Below are positions 17,571-26,126 of a DNA stretch of 64,000 nucleotides, piece by piece. The DNA is from Methanoregula sp. (lineage in GTDB: Archaea > Halobacteriota > Methanomicrobia > Methanomicrobiales > Methanospirillaceae): the NCBI GenBank assembly GCA_028679075.1, contig JAJRCF010000010.1, positions 1 to 64,000 on the forward strand, in the 5' to 3' direction. The translations under genes and the position numbers were made by a program. Position 1 is the first letter of the stretch. Each line of letters starts with the position of its first letter. A model generated the notes under the pieces. That model did not search any database. It was not told where the DNA came from and saw only the letters and a list, made by a program, of their open reading frames with translations.

Positions 17571-18678
17571 CAGAGTAGATGAGAGAGGAAATCTTTCCAT
17601 AGATTTTCTCGCGGGTTTTACCATTTTCATGCTCGCGTTCATCTGGATAGCTTCGATGATCCCAGGTATTTTGCTGAACCTTCAGTCAAATACCATTGAT
17701 TTTGATGCCGTAGCTTACCGGACCGGAGTAATCCTTGCCGAAGATCCCGGATGGCCTTCTTCACCACCGTGGGAATTCTATGGGGATAACCAGAAGTATG
17801 AAATATCCCGGTTTGGCATGGCCATTGCAAAGGATTCCCCGGGGGTCCTCTCCCAGGATAAAGTCAACCGGTTCTTCTGCTCATCGTTTATGTATCCTGA
17901 TGATTACCAGAAATGGGCTATTTTCGGAGACTATCCCTATCGCTTCAATATTTCTGTCAAGGATATCGACGGGGGAACAGGACAATCGGTTGGAGATGTC
18001 CTCCCGGACAGGTATGGGTATATCCGCCGTCTGGTAAAAATCAAAGGTACCAGCAACACGTCAATAGGATCCGCGTATTTCGTTGCACATAAGTACATCA
18101 ATAATACTATTACCGCCATACCCTCAGATTTCAATGTCACCCGACATGAATTTTCAATTCTCATCAATAATACCAAACTCCGGGAAGAACAGAAGAGTCC
18201 GGCATACCAGATCGATCCTACACGGGACCAGATCATCATCAACATCACAGACCTTCGGTCAACAATATTCCCGGGATACAACCCGGGATACATACCATCG
18301 ATTGATCGTTCATCAGTCAATATAAGTTTGACCAGTATCAAAGTCTACAAACTGGACGGGGGTACGCTATCCATGGTCCGAACATTCGATACGCCTTACA
18401 TTGATGGCAGTAGTACACCTAAAGCACCACCTGTCATCGTTCAGGATAATATATCCCTGATCATAAATCCCCGCATCTTCGATATTATGCAGACCGGCTA
18501 TTCTAATGTGTATCTCAATCTCACGTTTGAAATGCAGGACCATGCGGTGCCACCGAATCCACTAAATAGTTCATTTTTGAATAATACCCTGACCACCCCC
18601 TTTGATTACAATTACCACCCTGCTAATGTCACCCAGCCCCAGCTCAGGGACGCTGTTATGGAGGTGGCAGTATGGTGA
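17554..18678 (+). CDS. Pilin-like surface protein 1
   Basis: About 374 residues. A short polar lead ending in VDERG precedes a hydrophobic segment NLSIDFLAGFTIFMLAFIWIASMIPG, which resembles an archaeal class III signal peptide where prepilin peptidase cleaves after RG. The rest is an extracellular domain rich in Asn and Thr sequons (NIS, NTS, NNT, NIT). Start choice is uncertain: GTG 17554 is given; TTG 17563 and ATG 17542 are in frame, all inside the end of the lipoprotein gene. The stop overlaps the next ATG by seven bases. Similar pseudopilin families (the DUF726x/DUF728x group) occur as clusters in haloarchaea; equivalence is inferred from architecture. Confidence 0.8.
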   Translation: MWRLNNRVDERGNLSIDFLAGFTIFMLAFIWIASMIPGILLNLQSNTIDFDAVAYRTGVILAEDPGWPSSPPWEFYGDNQKYEISRFGMAIAKDSPGVLSQDKVNRFFCSSFMYPDDYQKWAIFGDYPYRFNISVKDIDGGTGQSVGDVLPDRYGYIRRLVKIKGTSNTSIGSAYFVAHKYINNTITAIPSDFNVTRHEFSILINNTKLREEQKSPAYQIDPTRDQIIINITDLRSTIFPGYNPGYIPSIDRSSVNISLTSIKVYKLDGGTLSMVRTFDTPYIDGSSTPKAPPVIVQDNISLIINPRIFDIMQTGYSNVYLNLTFEMQDHAVPPNPLNSSFLNNTLTTPFDYNYHPANVTQPQLRDAVMEVAVW

Positions 18679-19178
18679 ACTCCGGGGGACAGTTGTACAC
18701 GATAGAGGGAGTTGCCGCCGGACTCATCATGTTGTTAACCGCATATCTGGTTGTTGGAGCGACATCGGTATACACTCCGGGCGATGCACATATCAGCGAT
18801 ATGCAGCTGGAAGTGCTGGGAAGCGATGCGCTGGCGATGATGGATACCCCGCCGAACAGCTCTGTCACGGAAAGCCCGCTGCAACAGATCATTGAAACCG
18901 ATGACGGGAGCCGGTTCAGGAACCTGTTCCTGAATTATACGAATGTTTCTGGATATGGCCCGAAACATGACATCCAGTTTTCTGCCAGTTATACCTACGA
19001 GGCACCTGATACTACGATCACGAGTCCCCCGATTAATTCCTCACGTAACCTGACCGGTGGAGAACATGCGGTCCGTGTGACCAAGTGGGTAATCGTGAAC
19101 AAGAAACTCCCCCCGCTCTCTGCGGACCCTCCTGAGAACAGGGCGGTACTTGTGGAGGTGCATCTATGGCGCGATTGA
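18672..19178 (+). CDS. Pilin-like surface protein 2
   Basis: A 168-residue protein. MVNSGGQLYTIEGVAAGLIMLLTAYLVVGA combines a short Gly-Gly-containing lead with one N-terminal hydrophobic helix, like a minor pilin. The remaining 130 residues are extracellular and include TYEAPDTTITSPPINSSRNLTGGEHAVRVTKWVIV, a beta-rich stretch with N-glycosylation sequons. The ATG overlaps the stop of the preceding gene and its 3' end overlaps the next gene by 13 bases. No disulfide cysteines or catalytic motif are visible. It is probably a minor component of the same filament as its neighbours. Confidence 0.8.
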   Translation: MVNSGGQLYTIEGVAAGLIMLLTAYLVVGATSVYTPGDAHISDMQLEVLGSDALAMMDTPPNSSVTESPLQQIIETDDGSRFRNLFLNYTNVSGYGPKHDIQFSASYTYEAPDTTITSPPINSSRNLTGGEHAVRVTKWVIVNKKLPPLSADPPENRAVLVEVHLWRD

Positions 19179-19540
19179 ATGACGATGCCCAGTGGATCAT
19201 CCTGATGGGCTTTCTCGTAAGCTTCAGCCTGTTCTTTCTGGCACTGATCATCAACCAGTCAACGGTAGTCGGGCAATCCACTGCGGAAAGTGTTATTGAA
19301 TTCCCAAAAAATGATATCAGGGACATCAGTCACGTGATTAAAGAACATGCTGAAAAAAACGGCAAGATTGATGACAGGGTATACCATGACATCATCAACC
19401 TCTCCATACAACGAGAGGGTGCCGTGGTCAATTATACCTTGAATACCCAGTACTATCAACGGCTGGATGTGTTCAATCATTCCCTGATCCACTACAACAA
19501 CGGGGTGACGACCTATAGTGAGAACTGGACGTCAGAATAA
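19166..19540 (+). CDS. Pilin-like surface protein 3
   Basis: A 124-residue protein with an N-terminal helix (IILMGFLVSFSLFFLALIIN) after a short charged lead MARLNDDAQW, then a polar domain of about 90 residues (FPKNDIRDISHVIKEHAEKNGKIDD). The N-terminal layout matches the other pilin-like proteins in the operon, although the lead lacks a clear RG or KG cleavage site. Both ends overlap neighbouring genes. No known enzymatic motif. Confidence 0.75.
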   Translation: MARLNDDAQWIILMGFLVSFSLFFLALIINQSTVVGQSTAESVIEFPKNDIRDISHVIKEHAEKNGKIDDRVYHDIINLSIQREGAVVNYTLNTQYYQRLDVFNHSLIHYNNGVTTYSENWTSE

Positions 19541-19976
19541 CCCGGATCCTGGAGAGTCCGGGGTAGCGAACCTGATCGAGTATATCATGGTGAGCGGTGT
19601 TCTTATGGCCCTTCTTGTAGTGATGATGTTACTGGTGAACTCAACGTTCATGGAGACACCTGCCAACAGATTGAGTTATAACGCTTTTACCGATATCGGC
19701 AATGGCATTTCTACCCGGATTGTCGATGTCTATGCCCTTGCACCAAGTGATGGATATATCAGTACGGGTTTTGATATCCCGGATGATGTTGCAGGAAAGG
19801 ATTACTTCGTCCTGATTGGAGGGGGGAATAACCCGGTTGATCAGGATGTCCAGGTATCACGGGACCTCGTTCAGATCCATATTTCACTCGCCGGTATCGG
19901 GGCATCGCGGGGAGTAACCGGCAATACTACCGGCAGGGGATTGAACAGGATCAGTTACGACTCGGGGGGATTTTAA
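19518..19976 (+). CDS. Pilin-like surface protein 4
   Basis: A 152-residue protein starting at a GTG inside the previous gene. The lead MRTGRQNNPDPGESG is followed by the hydrophobic helix VANLIEYIMVSGVLMALLVVMMLLV and a small extracellular domain. The ESG-VANLIEY junction fits class III pilin-like processing. The domain is Gly-rich toward the C-terminus (LAGIGASRGVTGNTTGRGLNRISYDSGGF). It ends two bases before the next gene. The start is uncertain because no in-frame ATG precedes the helix. Confidence 0.75.
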   Translation: MRTGRQNNPDPGESGVANLIEYIMVSGVLMALLVVMMLLVNSTFMETPANRLSYNAFTDIGNGISTRIVDVYALAPSDGYISTGFDIPDDVAGKDYFVLIGGGNNPVDQDVQVSRDLVQIHISLAGIGASRGVTGNTTGRGLNRISYDSGGF

Positions 19977-19978
19977 AG

Positions 19979-20788
19979 ATGGTAGTTAGAGGGTTTAGTT
20001 TGGCGGAGCGGGGTGTTTCTGAAGCGATAGGTTTCATCCTCATTTTCAGCATTGTGATCGCAGGAATAGGACTGGTAACCCTTTACGGATATCCCATGCT
20101 CCTGAAACAACAGACAAGTGCAAACGAGCGGATCATGGAAAAGAACATGATCGTCCTGCAAAATGATGTGAAAAGTCTCGCATACAAGACGGTGCCATAC
20201 AAAGAAACGTCACTTAAGATCGACGGCGGATCGTTGACGGTATATAACTCAACCTCTACCCCCGCAGTCTCCAGGTTAGACATTCGGGACTGCGATCCTT
20301 CGGGAGATGAATATATTGGTGCATTCCAGTCCGGGGATTTGCGGTACTCATCAGAAAGTGCCGGCACCGATATATCTCTCCAGAACGGTGCGGTGGTGAT
20401 GCGCCCTCATGCTGAGCCGGGATCCGTCATGCTTGCAGAGCCGCGATGGTTCTATGATGCCCAGACGAATACGATGGTGATCAATCTCATCGGATTCAAC
20501 AGTTCTTATACCATTGCTCGTGCAGGCATCGGCACGGTGCAGATGGCAATGGGGGAGACCGGTTATACGCGTGTCGATATACCCGCAGGGAATTTACTGT
20601 GCGTTGTATATACTCCCGATCCAACTCCTGAAGGACAGAATTATCAGGTGGCATGGGATAATTATTTTATAAATTCCATGAAAATGACTCCTACAGGAAC
20701 TGATCACGAATATCGGTTACCAACGGATGTCACAAATCCTGCAATTCTTGTTATCAAAAAATACGATGTGATTATTAAATCACTCTGA
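19979..20788 (+). CDS. Pilin-like surface protein 5 (archaeal pilin N-terminus)
   Basis: A 269-residue protein with the clearest archaeal type IV pilin start of the set: SLAERG, then VSEAIGFILIFSIVIAGIGLVTLYGYPM. The polar lead, RG cleavage site and V-S-x-x-I-G helix are the classical pattern. The extracellular part (about 60-269) is beta-rich, with strings such as GGSLTVYNSTSTPAVSRLDIRDCDPSGDEY and a long Tyr/Asn-rich end. It is the last gene of the operon, followed by a 224-bp spacer. It may be the major or largest pilin-like subunit. Assembly ATPase and membrane platform genes are not in the window. Confidence 0.83.
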   Translation: MVVRGFSLAERGVSEAIGFILIFSIVIAGIGLVTLYGYPMLLKQQTSANERIMEKNMIVLQNDVKSLAYKTVPYKETSLKIDGGSLTVYNSTSTPAVSRLDIRDCDPSGDEYIGAFQSGDLRYSSESAGTDISLQNGAVVMRPHAEPGSVMLAEPRWFYDAQTNTMVINLIGFNSSYTIARAGIGTVQMAMGETGYTRVDIPAGNLLCVVYTPDPTPEGQNYQVAWDNYFINSMKMTPTGTDHEYRLPTDVTNPAILVIKKYDVIIKSL

Positions 20789-21012
20789 ATCCCTTTTTTC
20801 CCTAAGTCCTATAAAAAACGGATCCTGATCTGATTTTTTTTAGAGAGCCAGTTGTGCTGTAAAAATCCCAGTTCGGTCCTGAAGTGCAGGGGAGTTTCCG
20901 AATTATGGCAAATTTACCTATATTTTAGAATTCCAATTGAATATTGTGGATTTTTTAAAAAGCAAAAAAATATATATTATAATACACTATTACCATTTCT
21001 AAGGTCTTGGTC
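20789..21012. promoter_or_regulatory. Spacer and promoter before the VWA surface protein
   Basis: AT-rich spacer with T-runs just after the pilin operon (termination) and a strong TATA-like stretch at about 20968-20985, roughly 30-45 bases before the ATG at 21013. The VWA gene therefore appears to have its own promoter. Confidence 0.5.
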
Positions 21013-24000
21013 ATGAGAGTGAAACGTGCAATGATAATCCTGCTGGGTCTTCTCCTTTTGATGGGGCCGGTGGCAGCAAATTATGCCGATCCCACTGATT
21101 CCAGTTTCCTTCCCAGTGATCCTGCAAAAACCTGGATTATCACCGATATCGGTCAACAGAATGTCATCAAGCTGATTGCCAGTAATGCGACACCGGGTTA
21201 TACAGGCCCAATCAGAAATGCACCGGTCACGTTCAGCGTTGATAATCCACTGCTTGGTACAATAACTCCCATTAATTCAATAACAGATACTAATGGCGAA
21301 GCACTCTGTGCTTTTACCGTCAATACAACCCGGCCAACAAGCGGTGTTGCAAGGATCGCCGCCGACATTGTTTCATATGAGGATGGAACAGGCGCAGCGT
21401 ATCATACAATCATATCCTGGGATCAGAACATCGATCACAATGTTCCTTATAATGCCGTTTTTGCCTATTCCAATCAGGGGGGCGTTGAGGATGTGATGCC
21501 GGTTAAAATATCAATTTTCGACCGTTGGGAAAATCCTGTAGATGACCGGTTTGAGACCCAGCATTCATTACCCAAACACAGTGTAACCCTTCATGTAAAC
21601 GGACCGTCCCCGCCAAACGACTGTGGCTTTACGGATTACGGGCGTGTCCACGATACAGCAATGAATCTCGGTTCAAACGGGATTGTGAACGTCAACATCA
21701 CACCCGCAACAAAACCCGGCTGGCACTATATTCTTATGAATTCCATGGGAAGTATTCCCGAACAGATGAAAATGTTCAATACGGTGGCAAATGGTGTGCC
21801 GTATTCCATGACACAGTCTTTTAGTCCGGATGGTGAACCGTATGCAACCGTCCTTGCTGACGGAACGAGCAAGTTCACCTTTTACTACACCCTGTATGAT
21901 AAATACGGAAACCCGACACGGGACCAGTCAGTCTGGATCAACACCTCAGTTCCCGGGGAAGAAAGCCTCCGTAAATCTATAGAGAACGGACAGATCTGGT
22001 CCACCTACGGGCCCAAATCCTTTACCGGTCTGTTTACGATCAATGCAATCCCGGTAAATAATATTTCCATTACTGTTACCAAAGTAGTCCGGTTTTACAA
22101 CACCTCTCCGACCAATCTTGATCTTTCAGCTAATCCACAGAGCATGCCAAGCCGCGATGCCAATCCATCAATCTATTCGAATATCTCCGCTAAAGTAGTG
22201 GATATTATGGGCAACGGCGTTGAGGGTGAGGAAGTAACATTCACGTTTCATGATGTTACCAATACTCCAGCGACTGCGACTGTGACGGGTGCACCTTCAT
22301 TCTCAAGCACCAGTACCGTCCTCACTACGAGTGCAACAACAGATTCGAATGGATATGCCACAGTCAAATTCTATCCCGGTTCATACGCTACCGTGAACGA
22401 ACCGGGGTATCTGCAGGCCGTTACCGGTACTGCAAAAATAACCGCGACATGGGACGGCAACCAAAAGGACGAACCGGTAACCTGGAAGAATTACCCCTAC
22501 CTGAGTGCCATTGTTGCCGTGAATCCCCAGCAGGTCAAAGTCGGGGATACGGTGAATGTCTCCTTCACGCTGAACGGGGATGGCTGGGCACTCTACCGGT
22601 ATCCGGTTGATGTTGACCTTGTACTGGACAGATCCGGAAGTATGGATTGGGATATCAACGGAAATAGTCCAGCACAATCAGAGCCACGATTATCCATTGC
22701 CAAAACTGCTGCAAAAAATTTTATCAGCAACATGAGTGAGGCCCGGGATAAGGTGGGCTTGTTCTCCTACAATTATTCATATGGTGTCAAGCATGATGCT
22801 GTACTACAAAGTCCGTTCGCACCAGTTAAAACAGCAGTAAATGGTCTTAAAGCCAATGGAGCAACCGGAACAAGAACTGCGTTAAAACAGGCTATTGATG
22901 ATTTGATCGCAAACCCGAATGCAAATACAAAAGCAGTCCGGGCAGTGATCGTCATGACCGATGGGGACTGGAACAATGATGGTTCACCGGCAGCACATGG
23001 GACCGGGTGGCCGGCAGGTAACCCGGATTATACCTTCAGCGGAAGCAACCTTGAACCGGATAATTACCGGCATTATTCCGATCTCGGAGGAACACTGACT
23101 CCGTATACTAAATATGGCACCACTCGTTACAAATGTCTTGATGGAGAATTCACAACCCAGAATTTATCCATCTATGCCAAAGATAATAAGATCCGGCTGT
23201 ATTTCATATTCTTTGCAGGAGATCCCGATCCAATCGCAAAAAGCACGCTGGAAACCATGGCTAAGGCAACCGGCGGGTTTTATCAAAAGGCCACCAGTGC
23301 GGCTGAGCTGAACGATGCCTACAACAGAATTTCCGGGGATCTCATAACTGAAGCAGGGGTAGATACACAGGTATCCTTGGATTTTGGACAATTAATCATA
23401 AACGAGGTACCAGTTGCTCCGGGGACAGAGGTTTTCACGTACGTGGGAGATCCCAGTGTCACAACACCGGTGAAAGGCGTTGATTTCCCGACAACCGAAC
23501 CCGGTTCGACTATGCTGGACAAGTATAACAAGACCCCCAATGGGGTAATCGATAAGCACTTTATACCGGGAATCGACGTTGATACCGGATTCCCCTTTGC
23601 AGATACCGGTCCAATAATCACCAACCAGACAACGTATTGGAACACTCATGCACAGAAGCTCGCCTTCAATATAGGTTCGGTCAACGTCAACGAGACGTGG
23701 AAGGCTGATTTCCGCTTCAGGGTCTTACATGAGGGTAATATCCTTATATTCGGCCCTCAGTCAGAAGTCTGTTTTACCAACGGTGAGGCCGGCGATAGTT
23801 GTATGACTCTTCCCAATCTTACATTATCCTCTTCCATGAACCCGTTAAATGTCGGTGTCTCGGAAACCGCCATCATTCTGTCCACCCCTACCCGCATGAC
23901 TTCAGGACAGATTACAGGAACACTTCCGGTTTCCTGGACCACCGACTACAATGGTGCAGAAATAATCACCGAAGAAGTGAGTTATATCCATGAGGACGAT

Positions 24001-24207
24001 CCCCCGGTAAAATTTGATACAAAGACACTCAACAAGGCGTTCGGCGATCTTAATCTTCCCCAGAGCTCAGTCCTTAACATGGAAAAACTTCCCCCGGGCG
24101 GCTACAAGATCCAAGTTCATGCCTACACAAAGGATGCTTCAGCTACAGCCATATCTGAGGCCTATTCCTATTCCACGCAAGGCAGAGCTTTTATTAAACT
24201 CGAATAA
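21013..24207 (+). CDS. Large Ig-like/von Willebrand factor A surface protein
   Basis: A 1064-residue secreted protein. A signal sequence (VKRAMIILLGLLLLMGPVAA) is followed by two or more invasin-like Big-1 beta domains (about 25-120 and 370-500; phrases such as NAPVTFSV, DTNGEALCAFTVN and TTDSNGYATVKFYPG). A von Willebrand A domain spans about 530-755 with a complete metal-adhesion site: D539-R-S541-G-S543, the Thr in ANGATGTRTALKQ, and Asp in IVMTDGDWN. A further beta region (about 760-1064) follows. There is no C-terminal anchor or sorting helix. VWA domains mediate Mg-dependent adhesion, as in pilus-tip proteins such as PilY1. Its position right after five pilin-like genes suggests a filament-associated adhesin, which is inferred. 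The ATG at 21013 opens the signal peptide. Confidence 0.88.
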   Translation: MRVKRAMIILLGLLLLMGPVAANYADPTDSSFLPSDPAKTWIITDIGQQNVIKLIASNATPGYTGPIRNAPVTFSVDNPLLGTITPINSITDTNGEALCAFTVNTTRPTSGVARIAADIVSYEDGTGAAYHTIISWDQNIDHNVPYNAVFAYSNQGGVEDVMPVKISIFDRWENPVDDRFETQHSLPKHSVTLHVNGPSPPNDCGFTDYGRVHDTAMNLGSNGIVNVNITPATKPGWHYILMNSMGSIPEQMKMFNTVANGVPYSMTQSFSPDGEPYATVLADGTSKFTFYYTLYDKYGNPTRDQSVWINTSVPGEESLRKSIENGQIWSTYGPKSFTGLFTINAIPVNNISITVTKVVRFYNTSPTNLDLSANPQSMPSRDANPSIYSNISAKVVDIMGNGVEGEEVTFTFHDVTNTPATATVTGAPSFSSTSTVLTTSATTDSNGYATVKFYPGSYATVNEPGYLQAVTGTAKITATWDGNQKDEPVTWKNYPYLSAIVAVNPQQVKVGDTVNVSFTLNGDGWALYRYPVDVDLVLDRSGSMDWDINGNSPAQSEPRLSIAKTAAKNFISNMSEARDKVGLFSYNYSYGVKHDAVLQSPFAPVKTAVNGLKANGATGTRTALKQAIDDLIANPNANTKAVRAVIVMTDGDWNNDGSPAAHGTGWPAGNPDYTFSGSNLEPDNYRHYSDLGGTLTPYTKYGTTRYKCLDGEFTTQNLSIYAKDNKIRLYFIFFAGDPDPIAKSTLETMAKATGGFYQKATSAAELNDAYNRISGDLITEAGVDTQVSLDFGQLIINEVPVAPGTEVFTYVGDPSVTTPVKGVDFPTTEPGSTMLDKYNKTPNGVIDKHFIPGIDVDTGFPFADTGPIITNQTTYWNTHAQKLAFNIGSVNVNETWKADFRFRVLHEGNILIFGPQSEVCFTNGEAGDSCMTLPNLTLSSSMNPLNVGVSETAIILSTPTRMTSGQITGTLPVSWTTDYNGAEIITEEVSYIHEDDPPVKFDTKTLNKAFGDLNLPQSSVLNMEKLPPGGYKIQVHAYTKDASATAISEAYSYSTQGRAFIKLE

Positions 24208-24322
24208 CTTTTTATCCGGGAAAAATGCCATTTCGAAAATTGTTCATTAATTCAGATGTACATTTTTTAATGAGATCGATAGAGGAATCAGATATCTAAA
24301 ACTGCAAAATGCCTGACTACAT

Positions 24323-24631
24323 TCACAGATAATTATTCCTTCTGAGCCACTCCACCTGCGGACCGGTATACCGGTAGATGATATCGCATTTCTCGTCCTG
24401 GAAGTTCCACGGGATGATAATAAGGACATCCCCTTCCCGGATCCAGACTTTCTTCTTTATCTTCCCCTTGATCCTGCCCATCCTCGTCACGCCGTCAAAG
24501 CAGCGGATCCGGATATGGTTTGCACCCATCATCAGTTCGGCATACCCGAACATTTCCCGGTTACGCTTCTGGGGGAGTTTTACCCTGATGACCTCATCGC
24601 CAGGCGGTGCTCCCGGTTTCTTATCCGTCAG
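24323..24631 (-). CDS. Translation initiation factor aIF1A with apparent CTG start
   Basis: aIF1A binds the 30S A site and promotes initiation. The frame gives the whole family sequence: VIRVKLPQKRNREMFGYAELMMGANHIRIRCFDG, GRIKGKIKKKVWIREGDVLIIIPWNFQDEKCDI and IYRYTGPQVEWLRRNNYL. The conserved family begins well upstream of the first in-frame ATG, which is at 24553 and would delete part of the OB fold. Between the preceding in-frame stop and that ATG there is no ATG, GTG or TTG. The best start is CTG at 24631-24629 (LTDKKPGAPPGDEV, 102 residues), eight bases after a GGAG ribosome site. An ATA at about 24658 is an alternative without a ribosome site. Confidence 0.88.
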   Translation of the reverse strand: MTDKKPGAPPGDEVIRVKLPQKRNREMFGYAELMMGANHIRIRCFDGVTRMGRIKGKIKKKVWIREGDVLIIIPWNFQDEKCDIIYRYTGPQVEWLRRNNYL

Positions 24632-24733
24632 TACAACCTCTCCTTTCTCGCGTTTTATGGGATTTTACGTGCTTAATTGTTGGTGCGGGGTAAAATATAT
24701 TTATTCCTTCACCGGAGCAGGAATCGTGGTGCG

Positions 24734-25375
24734 CTACGGGACGGTTATTCCCGCCAGGACAAGGACAGGGCTTATAATCATGACTGCACCGACGCAGATA
24801 ATGAAGAGACCGGACACCCGGTTGATCTGGGTGACGTTGCTCTCGCTGATCCGGGTCCGGAACGACCCGATGGAGCCGCACAGGATCACCCACCACATGG
24901 CAGAGCCAAAGAAGAACCCGGCAACAAAGGCGGCGGCGGCAGTGAGCGATGTCCCCCCGAAGATAAAACCATAGCCGGGCAGGGTCACCATCAGGAAGAT
25001 CAGCGTCATCGGATTTGCAATGGTGAGTGCTGCCATGGAGAGGAAGTCCTTCAGGTAGCTCCCCTCTTCCGTGTTTTCCTGCCCGCTGGCTGGGACAAAG
25101 AAAATGATCCGCATGCCTACCGCGATGAGGACCAGCCCGGCAAATATCCGCAGGGCCATCTCCTGGCCGATGATGATCCCGGAGATGACGGAAAGGCCGA
25201 GAAACGCCACCAGGGCATAGACCGAATCGGCTACCGTGACCCCGAGACCGGAGAAGAGGCCGTGGAGTTTTCCTCCGGAGAGGGTCCGCTGGATACAGAG
25301 GAGGGAGAGAGGCCCCACCGGTACCGCGAGAATGAGACCGACGATGACTCCCTGGATTACGATACCAACATCCAC
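24734..25375 (-). CDS. LysE/RhtB family amino-acid exporter
   Basis: A 213-residue membrane protein with six predicted helices. The start GIVIQGVIVGLILAVPVGPLSLLCIQRTLSGG carries the family's conserved helix-1 motif (VPVGP) and the LSGG turn. The second half FGSAMWWVILCGSIGSFRTRI also matches LysE proteins, which export amino acids or related solutes. The likely start is the GTG at 25375. No neighbouring regulator of the LysG type is present. Substrate not predictable. It lies about 100 bp upstream of the aIF1A gene in the same direction. Confidence 0.88.
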   Translation of the reverse strand: MDVGIVIQGVIVGLILAVPVGPLSLLCIQRTLSGGKLHGLFSGLGVTVADSVYALVAFLGLSVISGIIIGQEMALRIFAGLVLIAVGMRIIFFVPASGQENTEEGSYLKDFLSMAALTIANPMTLIFLMVTLPGYGFIFGGTSLTAAAAFVAGFFFGSAMWWVILCGSIGSFRTRISESNVTQINRVSGLFIICVGAVMIISPVLVLAGITVP

Positions 25376-25612
25376 GCTGCACCCAAAACCGTTTGCTGCT
25401 TTACCTGTTGAGCGTCCTCTGTCATCAATGTTGCACCGGACATCTCATGCTCTGCAGAGAATATTCATAGTAACCGGTTTTGCCTCTACCCGCACTACAT
25501 AACGGGCCACCTGCCCGCTGCAATGCCATGGGAACTCTCACCGGTATTGCTCAGGGACATTCCGCTTAAGGGGGAGCCCCCGGGCCGGATTATTTTTACA
25601 GGAGTGATGTGA

Positions 25613-25836
25613 GGGGTCGCATGGGTACAGTTCACCAACCCGGATCCGGGGAGTTCTTGTGAATTCACGTCATAATTTTTCGGTGACGGTCTTGTGGCCC
25701 GGGCCGTAAAAATACAAGTGTACCCACGCGACCCCCCCTCACCCCTCCCGGTTTTCGCGTAAAATTGTGGAATTTTCACGTCATAAAGTAAGAGTTAGGC
25801 AGGTATTTTGGTGTGTAGGGGGTCGCGTGGGTACAG
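25613..25836. repeat. Three copies of an 18-bp motif in a gene-free spacer
   Basis: The motif GGGGTCGCRTGGGTACAG occurs at 25613-25630, inverted at about 25719-25737, and directly again at 25818-25836. A second short motif, TTCACGTCATAA, occurs at about 25664 and 25776. The surrounding 25376-25982 (about 600 bp) holds no gene that I can support. The spacing between copies is about 90-105 bp. Role unknown. Confidence 0.7.
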
Positions 25837-25982
25837 AATGCCGGGTCGGGAGGGATTGATTTTAAGCGTGGTCTTGTTGAAGCACGTTGACCGGATCGGT
25901 GCTTCCAGCGGCCAAGGGTATTCTTTAACGGTCTCATAAAACCCGGTGCCGGTTCAGAAGAGAATTGATTATTGAGAGATTA

Positions 25983-26065
25983 TGCGAGAAGCAGGAGTCG
26001 AACCTGCGAACCCCTACGGGAACAGATCTTGAGTCTGCCTCTGTTGGCCACTTAGATATTCTCGC
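25983..26065 (-). tRNA. tRNA-Leu (anticodon CAA)
   Basis: The reverse strand folds as a type II tRNA of 83 bases. The acceptor stem is GCGAGAA paired with TTCTCGC plus discriminator A. The anticodon stem-loop GCAGA-CTCAAGA-TCTGT places CAA at positions 34-36. A variable arm follows, then the T arm with GCAGG/TTCGACTC/CCTGC. It decodes UUG. CCA is not encoded. It lies just downstream of the PolD large subunit gene on the same strand and next to the repeat-bearing spacer. Confidence 0.95.
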
Positions 26066-26126
26066 TTGGAATAATGTTGGTGCTGGAATGTAAAAGACTT
26101 TGAGATTTTATGGAATTGCTCTTTTG

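Noticed and set aside
25495-25779. 94-codon frame in the spacer next to tRNA-Leu
   Set aside because: It runs through the 18-bp repeats and has no ribosome site or family match.
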